From: Hydractinia symbiolongicarpus
Taxonomy: Eukaryota > Cnidaria > Hydrozoa > Anthoathecata > Hydractiniidae
Direction of reading: 5' to 3'
DNA length: 64,000 nt
Assembly: GCF_029227915.1 (NCBI RefSeq)
Contig: NC_079884.1
Location: 25,916,001-25,980,000, forward strand
Below the pieces are notes generated by a model that was not told the DNA's origin, made no database searches, and was given only the letters and a program-made list of their open reading frames with translations. The position numbers and the translations under genes are program-made. Shown here one piece after another: positions 35,140 to 47,900 of the stretch (the first letter of the stretch is position 1; each line of letters opens with the position of its first letter).

Positions 35140-37227
35140 TTACAAATTTGAAGTGGTAGAGTTGAAATTCAATTGGACAGTTGGAATATCTCTTTTGCTG
35201 TCGTCATTCTCTAGTTTAAAAACAAATTCGTACGACAGGGACCCCAGCAATGCTCCAACCAACGGTCCAACCCAGTAAACCTAAATGTAATTATGCATCG
35301 TATGCAATAAAAACGTCAATCAACTTTATATGTGGAGAGTTTTTTCGAAGTCTCTACAGGTAGTAACAAAATCTTTGGAAAACGCTTGGAAACACAACCT
35401 CGTTCCCTGGACTATTTTTGGGTTTTTTTCCTATCTGAGACGGCACGAAGAAATAAACCTGGGCCAAGCTAGTCTTTACTGCTATTTGATTATGAAAAAA
35501 ATAACAGAGAAACAATAATGGCCGCAAAACGTCAGTGCAAAATAGACGCAGTATGTCATTTTTTTGATTTATTTTTCTGAAAAGTAAAATAATTGGCTTT
35601 GTAAGCGAAAGCAAAAATTTCCTTGCGAACAAGGTTGCATAGAAACAAGGTTAAAAACCTCGTCGGAGTAATGTTGATAACATAACAAATACACTACACA
35701 AGAAAAAAATGAGTTACCTACCCAGTGATTGGATAGTTGATTCATGATAATTCCTGGTGCAAATGCTCTCACAGGATTCATTGCTGCGCCCGTGAACGGC
35801 AACTTAAAAACAGTTGACATTATTCACAAAAAGAGTTAAGGGATCACAACCTTGAAGCTGCACTCATAAAAACCAGATGTAGTGAATCTCTGACAAACAA
35901 GTATGATAAATTTTTAACAGTGAATTGTCAGATTTTAGCTGTGCGTCTATTTAAGGATGTATAGGAGATGTATATATAGAGAAATTTATCGCAAATAGGA
36001 CTGTCTTATGATTTCCTAACTAACTGATTTTTTGATTTAGCTACGATCCCTTTAAAGCAGGTGGGAAAATAACCTTTTCCTTACTCCTAGCATGATTCCA
36101 ACGGTAACTGAAAAACCAATCGCAAGTGGAGCTTGGAAGCCGATGTATCCGTTTTTCCGATCTCTCGTCGCTAGCACTGTCCACATCAGTAAGAAAGTCA
36201 GCGTCATCTCGATCACGAAACCGATTCCATCAGAAATCAATGGATTTAATGAAAGAACACCAATATGTTGACGAACTTCGCGTGGTGTGTACAGGTACAA
36301 TAGACCAGCGCCGGAAAGACCTGAAAAATATGGGACTGCTTACATTATACATAATCAGAGGAATTCACATTTAAATTACTTCGCCCTTCCTTTAAATTCT
36401 CAATGTGTAGAGTTTAAGAAGTTTGTAAGCCCTCGTTTGTCATAAAGAAAATATTGACCAAAGCATTCGTACATTTTACCCCACATGTTGTTTTAACGAA
36501 CTGGCTGACCCAGTATTATTTGCTGAAGTAACTTCATTGTTTTGAATATACACATTGTGACAAACAATGAAAAAACAGTATATTTATGTTAGAGAATAAC
36601 AACATAACCCATTTTAACGAAATGAATGAAATATAATGAATACAAATCCAAAATTCACAAGGGTGACATAACTACGCTCATGTTGTAGAAAGGACCCTTG
36701 TCCCAAGGGTCTCTTGGCCCCTAAGCCATTAGTACAGCGCGGCAGCTATCAAATTAACCAAAAAAGGAAAAGGTTTTTCGAACGAAGTGTCCAAAGAGTG
36801 CTGAAAACAGTTTTGAAACCACCTTACCTCCGGCAATCTGAGCAGCCACATAAAACAAAAATCTCGTTACTTTTATTGTCCTAGCAACTAGCAAACCAAA
36901 AGAAATAGCTGGATTAAAATAACCACTTTGCTCTAAACTGACAGCTATTAAAACTGATACAAGATAACCAACACATATCCCTTGGTGTAAACTAGTTTTT
37001 GATGTTAAGGTACATCCACACGATACCAAAATGAAAAGTAAAGTTAGGACAAATTCTGCCAAAATGGACTTCCAAAAGTTAAGTGATTTTAGTTCCGTCA
37101 TTCCAAATTGTTCTTGCCATGTTTCTTGTCTAGGTCTCACAATAAGTACTGTGCGTTCGTTGGGACTCGATACATATGTCTCGTACGTAGATATTTTGCG
37201 GTCTTCTTCGTTCGCCATTCTGAACAT
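35140..37227 (-). CDS. aquaporin (MIP family) with NPA/NPV boxes
   Basis: Four exons (36828-37227, 36085-36320, 35722-35802, 35140-35280) give 285 residues from ATG 37227, or 282 from ATG 37218. The N-terminal tail of ~45 residues is longer than in the neighbouring paralogue and rich in charged residues and Ser/Thr/Tyr. The first pore box is SGYFNPAIS (NPA) with Tyr where His or Ala is usual. The second is TGAAMNPVRAFAPG (NPV). The filter Arg is present, and the filter His position is Ile. QAPLAIGFSV and VYWVGPLVGA are family landmarks. Exons 2, 3 and 4 have exactly the lengths of those in the 28.8-kb gene (236, 81, 141), proving tandem duplication. The C-terminal tail is polar and unlike the paralogue's. 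Confidence 0.93.
35393..35637. repeat. degenerate foldback MITE in aquaporin intron 3
   Basis: Starts ACAACCTCGTTCCCTGG and ends with the complement of GCAACCTTGTTCGC. The ends belong to the same loose family as those at 50.36 kb. Confidence 0.4.
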
Positions 37228-38825
37228 CACAACAATCTTATAAACTAATTATTTAGGGGGCGTGAGTTTTTAATGAGTTTTGAAGAAAATATTTTGAAGA
37301 AAATTAAACAAAAGTCGCTAATAATAATAATACTTCCCACAGTTTCTGAATATACATCTCTGTTTCAACAGTGAATTTCTATTTACAAATGCACTAATGA
37401 TCGATAACACAACCTCAGAGCAAAAACAAGATCGTACATACACCCAACCTCGTTCCAAGCTACTGTTGCCTCCTGGATGTAAAAAGAGATAACAGGCACT
37501 GGGAATGATGTTGACATGCATCATATTTATAATTTACATCCACAACACAAAAATGGAAATTCACTTTTACGTTTATTCAGCATATTATCTTTACCACTGA
37601 CAAAGAGCAAGATGAACAATAGTCGTGGAGTGTCTAATAGTTTACTGTCCTCTAAATATCCTCCTTCTTAACGGCTGACTGTTCATACTTTGTCACTAGT
37701 GTTTGTTTAACATATGCAGAAAGGAGGAGAGTACTTACTCACCTCCTGATTTTTATACACCAACATGTACCTAAATATTTTTGGTTAAAAGCTCTTTAAT
37801 AATCAGACGTGTTTCGATGGAATATAATTTGAGAGTTGTTATTACTTAAAAGCACTGTGAGCTATAACAAAACAGGCGGGACACAAATTATGAGGTTATG
37901 AAACTTGTGAATTTGGTGTGGCCCTTTGAGTCAGCATACGCTGCCTCGTACAAGACACTATCAACCTCTCTATACTAACCCAATTTTAGACATCAGTTAA
38001 ACAAAAAATTCTCGTGTTCTCTTTTTGCGTAAAGCATTGCGGACAAGACTACTTATTGAGAAAGCCCATTCTTTTTAAATCGTTGTGGCTGCATAGAAAC
38101 AATTTAAACCGCGCGGATACTTCAGATTGGGTCAGAAAAACAGGGCTAGGATTTTCGTCCCGGGCGAAAGGTCATGTAATTAAAAAAAATAAAATCAACC
38201 AGGGTTGAAAAATGATGCCTATGATGGGGGTGCATGCAAAATAGTAACTTTCGCGATCAAAATATCAAAGAAAAAATTAGACGTAAACCAATCGTATTAC
38301 AAAACTTACCGGACTATACGAAGAGTTTTTTCGCCGCCTTCCTCGGTGTCAAAATAAGAAGAATCCCTGGTGACGAGTTTGCCATTAAATGTGTGCAAGT
38401 GTTTTGACATCGTCCATGAAAAGTGACGGTCAAGTAAAAGCTATTAAAATCTCCTTTTTGTGTTATTTTTACCAAATAATTGCTATTGGTATTATCGCGT
38501 TTAACTTTTAAGAACATGATGTTTAAAATAACAACATTGACTTTGACTCCCTTCTAGTCTTGCCTTTATTTACTTTCGAGCCATTCTGTTTATTGTTTCC
38601 CCGACAAGTGCGCCTTACTCGTCACCTTCCCCCCCCGCAACATGAATAAGGCTAATTTTCCTCGCTAAAATATCTATCGCGAAATTTTATTTACCCGGTA
38701 TTATCGGGAACCAAAATTTTCTTGTCGCGAAAACTAGGTACAGTTAACTGTGATTATGATTAAAAGATTTAAGGACTTTTGTTGCTCCGCGTGTGTGTTT
38801 CGCTACAATACGAGAGCCTAGGGGC
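37228..38825. other. intergenic, divergent spacer, nothing recognised
   Basis: Separates the minus-strand aquaporin from the plus-strand chromodomain gene and must contain both promoters. No gene is supported. Confidence 0.4.
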
Positions 38826-38833
38826 TTATATAG
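38826..38833 (+). promoter_or_regulatory. TATA-like promoter element of the chromodomain/zinc-finger gene
   Basis: TTATATAG in a locally GC-rich stretch, 83 bases before the ATG, followed by a pyrimidine-rich CTTTTTCTTTCC stretch at an initiator-like distance. Confidence 0.4.
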
Positions 38834-38915
38834 GGGGCCGCTGTCTTTTCGCTTTTTCTTTCCTAGCTAGTGCCACAAAACTAAAAGATATAGCCCCGAT
38901 GAACAAACAAACAAA

Positions 38916-41900
38916 ATGGCACAGTCAGCTGTGAACAATATTTCTGAAGAAACGAACCCAACTAATCCTATCTTGTCTAATGACAGTGGTACATGTACTG
39001 AAGAAGAAGAGGAGATCATGCAGGAAACAAGCAAAGGAGACACCATAATTGAAAGACTTCATTTCAACAAGAGTCTTGTCGTTGAGAAGATTGTGGACGT
39101 TTCTTTTTCAAAGGTAGAGTGTTGGAGCAGGTGGTATATAACCAAACTGTCAGGAAAATCATAAATTTACAATTACTTTAATACGCGATTCAGTGTAAAT
39201 CCATCTTTTATTTGTTACAACACTCTCTTTGAACTGCTGAACTGTAAATTGTTAGCTCAGAAGGCTCTCCTTAGGCTCCTGAACACAAAAGAATTGAGAT
39301 TTTTTGTGAACAAATTTAAGAGAATGTTTATGATTCCTTTATGTAAGTTTTTAGTACGGTTGCTGCAATAACATTTTAATCTTTCATGCTATGAACTTAA
39401 ATAATTTTTTTATCATAAGACAAAAATATATACAAATCTGAATGCCAAGAGGGTGCCGATAAGCCGCAAACGCCTGCATATATAAGGGCGAGTTTGGGCG
39501 ACTTTTCGAATTAAATTGGCGGTCCCGAACTTGCCCGAATTCGCCTGGAACATTCCCGAAATGCAATTCCTTGTAACAAACCATGCGGACGATAGTTGGA
39601 AGAAGGCGCTTGAAGATAAAGGAGTTAATAAAGTTTATATATAAGTTATTTATCAAGTAAATCTTATTTTAAACTATCAAAAACAGTTCCTTTAAGAACT
39701 TTGCTACCACATAGTAAGTTTATTTTAATTTTTATAACGCCAAACTCGCCCGAAAACGGCCGCACTTTTTACGGCGTATGCGGCTTATTGGCACCCTCGT
39801 TGAATGTCACATAGTACAACTACGGACCCAACTCAGACACCGGCCCAACTTTGGACGCGGGACTGGCCCGTCTCTAGACAAGCCTGTCCGTCAAAAGACG
39901 GGTCGGTGCGTTCGCAATCAGGATGACCCCATCTATTGACGGGCCCGGCCCAAATTTGGACAAGTGTATGCAAATACGTCTTAAGTTGGTACAGGCCCAA
40001 CTATTGACAAAGGAATCTCTTGCTTTTAAAAGTCATATCATCAGATGGGACAGACTTAACTGTACACAAAGGTCTCTTGCAATTTTAGAAAATGTGTCAT
40101 AAGATGGGACAGTCCTAAACTATTGACAAACAATTCCCATGCCTTTAAAAGACTGTGTCATAAGATGGGACAGGCCCAACTATTGACAAAGGACACTAGT
40201 GTTTTCAAAAATCGTAGTAAAAAAGGGACAGATCCAACTACTGACACTTTTTAGAAACAGCCACAACATGGGTCAGTTTGAAGACTCACAGACTAAAGTT
40301 GAGCCTTGATGGGAAACACACTGTTTCAAATCTCAAAAAAATTGAAGACAGGTCTGGCCCAACTGTGGACAAATGCAGTGTCTATAGGGAGGACAAAAGA
40401 AAACAAAAAATATACGGAGGAAAGTAAATCATGAATTCTCTAAATATAATCTAATACAAATACAAATTAACTTATAATATTTCTTTAAATCATAGTCATA
40501 ATCTTTCTGTTTCTTGAATTTATAACAAAATATTTCAATCATGGATGCCCCAGCCTAAACGATTTTCGCTCTCAAGTTACGTAATAGGTCAAGTTGCAAT
40601 AATTCCATCAAAGATTTTATTGAAAATTAAACATAGCAAAATAGCTTAAACAAAAGCTTAGCTATATAGCTATAGCTATACCTTTGAATATATATAATAT
40701 GAAATTACACTGAGCTAAATGTTATTTTGATATCTGAGTAATAATTATTTGGCTAGTCATTAAGCACACAAACATCTCCAATCATTCAAAAAGAAAGTCT
40801 CTAACTGCTTTTTAAAATGTACTCGCAGATATGGTCTTGCACCAAGAATTGCCAAGTAGTTCCAAGTATAGTTGTGTTTTTGCTACCCACAACAATCTTG
40901 AAATGCATAACTTGATTTAATCTCAGCTAGTCATATACAATAATACTTTGGCAAAAGTTGCAGCAGTTCAGTTTTTTCATTTTTGGAGTTAGTTTACGTT
41001 AAATACAAGGTCTTGAAGTATGCAAACATGTCAAAAGATGGGCCACCGTGTCAAAAGATGGTCCGGCCCGTCTTTAGACGGGCTGTGTTCTAAGTTGGGT
41101 CAGAATACAACCATCAGCTGAGGGAAGACACAGACTTTTAATAGTCAAACTGTCACAGAAAGAAGAAGCAAGGATTAAACAAGAACTACAAGAATCAGAA
41201 TTAGTAAAGCTAAATTAGCAAAAACTCACCTATAACTACACAGTGTGACAGGTTTGGTTACAAGCCTCAAAAAATTCTGTGCATGATCCGCATCGGGCAC
41301 CGATTGTGAACGCGACATCAAAGATGGAGCCCTAAAAGTAGTGCACATGAAATTTGTGAGAATTTTTAAATTCCCAGCACCCAAAATGAATTTCTATTCT
41401 GTTGCGACATAACAAATCACTTGTTCCTCAAGTTGTTGTTAATTCACAGAAAAGCAATGCTCTACGATAATAGAAAAAATGTTTAGTATAATAATATGCC
41501 AGTTCCGTCTGTCTGCCTGTCTGTGACTTTTAAAAAGACAATATTTTTTACCACCCGAATGCCCGAGTTTTTTGAGTTTTTTGTTTTGTTTGCATTTGTC
41601 TCGCAACCGTTATAAACCACATGATAGAAAAAAGCAGTATGATTCGCTAAAAGACATACTTTCTAACGAGCAGAATTCAAATAGAAAGTTCCCTTGGGGT
41701 AACAACAAACAAACATAAAAATTTCTCAACAAAGTTATCAACAAAAGACGAACTAAAGAAGCGGATAAATAATGTCTCATTTTTGACAATCACTTAGTCT
41801 TAAAAAGTGCAGATATTTAAAGCAAGAAAAGTCAAAGTGGAGAAGTAGAGTGGATTAAAAAACCATATAATTTTAGAGCAGTGTTATCATCGACACACAA

Positions 41901-44900
41901 AACAACAACAAAATAATGGTCCCTTCGTCTTGAAGAAAGTGCAAAAAGGAAAGTGTTTCAAAAACAATTATATAAAAAAGAAAGAAAAGTCCAGGGTAAG
42001 AAGTAAAAGAAAAAGTAGAAAAGTGAAGTTACTTCGGAAGTGAAGAGTGGAGCTAGAAGTAGTTTAAGTAAAGTTAGAAGTAGAAAATGAATGCTAGAGT
42101 TTCAAGTGAATTGGAATTGAGAAAAAGTAAGAACTTTGATATTTTTAGACGTTCTGTTTCTATATGTAGCACACTTAAAAATGTAAAAAAATCCATTTAG
42201 CTTCAGATTCTTTTTATAGTTTATAGTTTACCGCGTTTTTTATAAAAAAGCTAGCATTTGTTTGCAATTTTTTTTTGCATAACTAATGTATTTGTCCTAA
42301 AATTCAAAATGCTGCACAAAGCTGTTAGCTGGGAAACAATTGTGCTAGCAAAACAAAAAATTTTCGTTTGTTGAACTTACTGCAAATGTCATAATTTTTA
42401 TATTGCTGTTGTTTCTCTTTATATGTGTTTAACTAAGCACGAATAGCTAGCTTCTATCTGTTTTAGCTAAAGTTACCTTCAAGCTTCATAGTTAGCTAGC
42501 TAGCTAGGCTAGCTAAACCAATGATTAATATTGTTATTCCTCTTTTCACCTATTTATATCTACCTTAGTAGTCAAACTTGGGGATCTTATTTGAGCACGA
42601 ATTATAATGTAACAAGCCACAAAGTCATTCAAAGGTTTTTTGAACTTTTAGGAAGTGAGAGGAAATACTTTTATCATGTTTTCTGTAAACTTTACTTTAA
42701 AAAGACGATTTTGTAAAACTTGAAGTGTGTGCCTTAATTTATACAGTTTTATTGTATTGTTGTTGACATCCTGTTAAACGTAGCATGTAAATTACCAGGT
42801 TAAATATTTTTACCCGGGTTGATGTTTTTACAAAGGTTGTTGGCATTTTGGGTGAAATTTACCTGGGTTTTTGACATTTGTGGTTAACATTTCTCAGAAG
42901 TTGATAGTATGGTTGTCCGTTTACATTGTTTGTGTTGCAAACTGCTGTTTTTTAAAATGCTGTGTAAACTTGTGGAAAAAGACCACATGAAAGAAAAATT
43001 TTTTGTACAATTAGACTTTAGTGTGAGCTGTTGTGTAAGTTGATTTTTTTATATTTTGTGTTATAAATTTTATAAACTTTAAATAATTGTTTGTGATGTC
43101 AGTTTTGCTGGAAGAAAATTCAATGGTTACATGATTTTGTTTTTCTTAGGAATTTCTCAAAATTTTGTGGGAAAAAATATTTGTTGATGATAAAAAATTA
43201 CTGAATGTTCAAACTGAAGCTGTTTTTGTTTTTTTCACATTTTATGTTTAACTTTTATGAGGAAGGACCATAGGCAAGTATATATACTAAAAGAAATAAT
43301 TTGATATTCTACACTTTCCAAATTGTATTTTTGTATGCACTAAAATGACTGCTTTTTTTGTACTTGAATTTGATGTGTTCCATATCCTTTTTGGTGAAAA
43401 ATTTTATGGGTAAAGACAATATAGAACATGCCAATTGAATTGATTTTTGTTTCTTTTGATTCGTTCCTCAGAAACCTATGTGTTCTACATTTAGTATAAA
43501 CTTTTGTGAGGAAGGACCATACAATGTTTTCAAAATAATGATTTTTGTTGATTTGGAATTTACTCTTTTGCTCATTGCTTTTTTGACATTTTAGTTTAAA
43601 ATGCTTGGTAAAGGGCAGGAACATTGGACAAAAATATTGTTTTATTAACCGGTTAGTTTTTACATTTTGGGCATATTTTTGCGCGAGAGGATGGTATGCA
43701 ACCGAATAAATGATTTTTCAAAATTTAAATTTAATGTTTTCCAAACTACAGCTTTTTGATATTGTTGTATAAGCATTTAGGAAAAAGACAATGTTTATAA
43801 TGCGCAAAGAACTTATTTTCGTAGATCTGTGCTTACTCTTGCAAGCTTTTCTTTTCAAAACTTCACATAAAAATATTGAAGGTTTTCAACATAATCACAT
43901 AAGATGTATTATATATATATATATATATTTGAGATGTGTTATTTCTGGCATTGTTATTATTGGTGTTGTGACTGCTAATGTTGTAACTTTCTACCAATTG
44001 GATTTTACACCTTCCAAGAATTTTTGTTGGCAGGATTTCATGCGATTTAAAAATTGACATTTTGTGTAAGATTATAAGAACTTTCTTGTTAAATAGGGCT
44101 TACTCCTTGCAAACGTTCTTTTTTTACATTTTCAGATTATTTTTTGTTAAAAAGCAGTATTCGATATATATACTGAAATATTGGCTATGTCATCAAAATC
44201 AAATGACAGAACTTTTTAATTGTTTTTCTGAATAAATAAATATTTTTTGTACTTTTAGTAGGGACTTTGCTGACTTTAACAAATTTTTTTAACCCTCATA
44301 TCTTCTTGGCCATTCGTCAATAGCACATGAAACTATACATTTTTCTCATCAGCATTTCAAGCTCTGCATATATAGAAAACAGATAAACAAATTTCGTCAA
44401 TTTTTTGTTGCTGTTAGAAAAGACCTAAACAACCTATTTTTTCATTGCCCTTCTGCCTAAGTGGATTTCTCCACGGGCTTTATTGACTAGTAATATATAA
44501 AAATAGGTCTTTGTGAATAAATTTACACATACACAATCACTGCGCCTGATTCCATGTATTTTCTTGTTGGTGTACCCGATTCTGATCGAACACGATCGTG
44601 TACCATTACTTGAATGTCAAGCCCGATTTATTGTATACGATAAAAACAAATCTTTTGAGGCCTGAGTTAGAAAACAAAGATTTTTCGCAAAACTCAGTCT
44701 GCATGAACGGCATGTTTTTCCGCAAATCCTATATATAATTGGTTTAAAAGTGTCACGTGACATTTGCTGACCAGAAAAATTTTTTATTACGAGATATGTC
44801 AATTTGATGTTTCTTTTTTAATCACAAGATTGTTGACTCACCGTAAAATAGCAAAAAAGTTTTGGAACCCTTCAGACGAGTTTAAAATTTTGCCTGGAAA

Positions 44901-47900
44901 AGCCCGCAGCCATTTTGAAAATACTTTTTGGCTGTGAAGTAAAGCATCAACCTTTTTTGTGGCTGAATCAACAAAATTGAAAGACCTGTTTTGCATTCAG
45001 GAATAATTCACACAAAACACATAGGGTATTTTTGAATGCCCACATGTCCAGCTATCCAAAATATATAAAACAGAGTAGCTTTAATGTATATACATAAAAA
45101 GTTATTAAGTTATTTTTAATTTTATTTTTTTAAAAAAAATACCCCCATTAACCAGTGTCTGCCTGTTTTGGCAAGGGGACGTTGACAAAAATTTTCATCA
45201 TACATAACAGACTTTATTTTTTGCAAATAATATCTGGTGTTAAAAGGTCATCTAAACCCTTGATCGGTCAGCAAAGAAAAACTCAAAAATTCATGAAAAA
45301 CTTTGCCATTATTAATCATTAAGGGTGCGCTCCTGGTTTAAATGGAGATTTATGCACTATTTTAAAGTAGTTCTCAGAATCCTTGGATCTCAGGCGGCTT
45401 AAGTAAAGCTAAGTGAAATAATGATTGGTAATGGCTGTGGTGGGGAGACAACGAGCATATACGTAATATTTTGTTGTTGTTCTAATTTGTCTTTTGTACT
45501 TTTTTGTTTGTATATACAGTAGCCTTTTGTGCATGCTTTTTTTTTTTTTGGGGGGGGGGGGGAAATTTAAAACATATTTATCACTTGGGAGATAATAATA
45601 AAGATTAAATAATTAATAGCATATATAATAATTGCAAAAAATAAATTAAAATTTCAAACGAAATTTGAGCAGACTTCTTTTTGTAAAATCAAGGACCCAA
45701 AATAAATTATTTTTATTGTAGTAGTTGGTCTTGGTAATGGTTGCTATGTTTTTATTTTTTATAATTCTAAAAAGATTTTTTTTGTATCAGTCACTATGCT
45801 GACCCCTTTCCCTAAGCAGTAAAAGTATACCCTTATTATTAATGTAGAAAGCTGGACTGTGTGGGCGTGATTTAGCCTCTGCAAGTAAATTTAAACTACT
45901 AATGCTTTGCAATTTTAAGAAAATTGTTTTAAGTAAAAATTGAACACTTCTGCCTGTTATTGATTTTTAGGATCTCAGGCAAATGCTACCTAAACAATTG
46001 TGTAAAAGTACGAATTGTCTTCTAGGAGGGTGATCGCTTTTATCGTGTGCAATGGGAAGAAACATGGGAACGAGAAGAGGATCTGTTACTTGCATGCAAA
46101 GATTTACTCCGCGATTACTGGGAGAATCACTTGATATCTTATGTTTCTCAGGAAAAGGTATGAGTTGTTTTTTTATAAGATTTTTTTTTGAAAATTTCTC
46201 ACATTTAAAAAATGAAAAATTAAAGCATTACTTTCAAGAATCATGCTTAGGATTAAATACTGTTGTTTTCTTTCCTGTCAACATTTTTATCTTGATCCAT
46301 AGATTTTATTATTTATTAGAGTTTATGTTTTTAACACCACCTCATATAGATTGACTTCAATAATCCACAAGAACTATCTAAGAATTATTTATGGCTAAGG
46401 ATTTTTATTTTAATAAGAATCTTGGGTCATGTTTCCTTGGGTTTCAAAATTAGGTTTTTGTTTGCTAATTTCAATTACTGATACTTAATCTAGGCATTTT
46501 AATTTAGTCTGTAACTGAGAATTCCCTTGCAATCAAGCCACAAATTATTTTGTTGGTCTAGTGGCACGTGATCAGGATTTTATTGATTAGAATCTATTAA
46601 AATTCTTAGGAATTTTTAATTTTAATTTCATGTTTTCTCTAACTTTATTAAATGCATTATGGTATATATAGTTGTAATCCACACTCACGGTAGCCAGCAA
46701 ATAAAAAATTAAAAAAGTCCCTATAATTGAGGTCTAAAAAAGGCCCATATTGTTTGGCGAAAAGCTTTCCATACACAAAGGCAATTTATTGGAATTCTAT
46801 GTAAGATCCTCAAAAATTTTAACCTGGGAACATTAAAGTAAATGCTAGAGCATATGGGAATTTAAAAACAGTTGCTTATAATTAACTTTTATTTTTACTT
46901 TCAAAATTTGCTTGCAACTATATGAATTTAAAGTTTTAATCTTCTAACAAAAAATGCCAATAATGTTGTCACGTGACTTTTACGAACTACAAGAATAAAA
47001 TTTTACATCATAGACCTCACAGAAACTCAAGGCTTTCATTGTAAATTCCTCTAGTTTTAGTGACAAATTTACATTTTTTCACGAGTACTCTAAAGTTAGA
47101 AACCTTGGCGAAACAAAGTTTTGCAAATTCGCAATTTTTTGCTAAAGTTAGGTCCCGCGAAAATTTTGATTTCTATAAATCGTGAAAGTTTGTTCTCGCC
47201 AAATCTTTGTTTTTGGCAAAATTTATATATATAAATACAACACTTAAAATTATCTTTAGGTTCAAATTTTCTAAAAAATAAGCATATGCTAAGTACTGAT
47301 GAGGCTCAGTTCTACATTAAATCACGTGACAAGCTTTAGCACTTTCCCTGACTAGAAAAGGATTTTTGAAACAAATCATGGAGGTATAAAATGAAGTCTT
47401 TTCAACTTTATTGACTTTTAATTTTGTTAGAGGAACATTATAGTTGCAAAATCACTTTTTAGGAAATGAGCATACTGCAAGTGTATTTTGAATGTGAAAG
47501 TAGAAGCATGTTTTGAACCTTTCCTTTGCTGAGCATACGAGAATGTGATTGACATATTAAAGCGTACAGCCACATTCTCTAAAGCATTCTACATCTAATT
47601 CTGACAAGTAACATGAAGAAATCTTCTGCACTTTCCCTATTCCTTCCTTAAGTTCATCTTTAACAGTAATAGTTGAATAAAGATTATAAGATTGCTGAAG
47701 AGGGAACTAATTTATGCAGAAGTGAATTTTGACCTAAAGTCTCTAATACCATTATATTTTAGGTATCTAAAACCCACCGGCATAGAATATGAGCATTTTT
47801 TTGCAATTTGATGTCAAAGTGGGGGAAATAAATCATCGAATTCCGAAAATATAAGGTTTTCTTAAGGAATCTTGGCACAGAGCTACATTTAATGTTGAAA

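Noticed and set aside
43905-43928. AT dinucleotide run near 43.9 kb as a possible origin or regulatory site
   Set aside because: A short simple repeat in an AT-rich intron; nothing else supports a function.
46052-46354. 100-residue frame starting inside the chromodomain exon
   Set aside because: Another reading frame of the exon; the chromodomain frame with matching splice sites explains the sequence.
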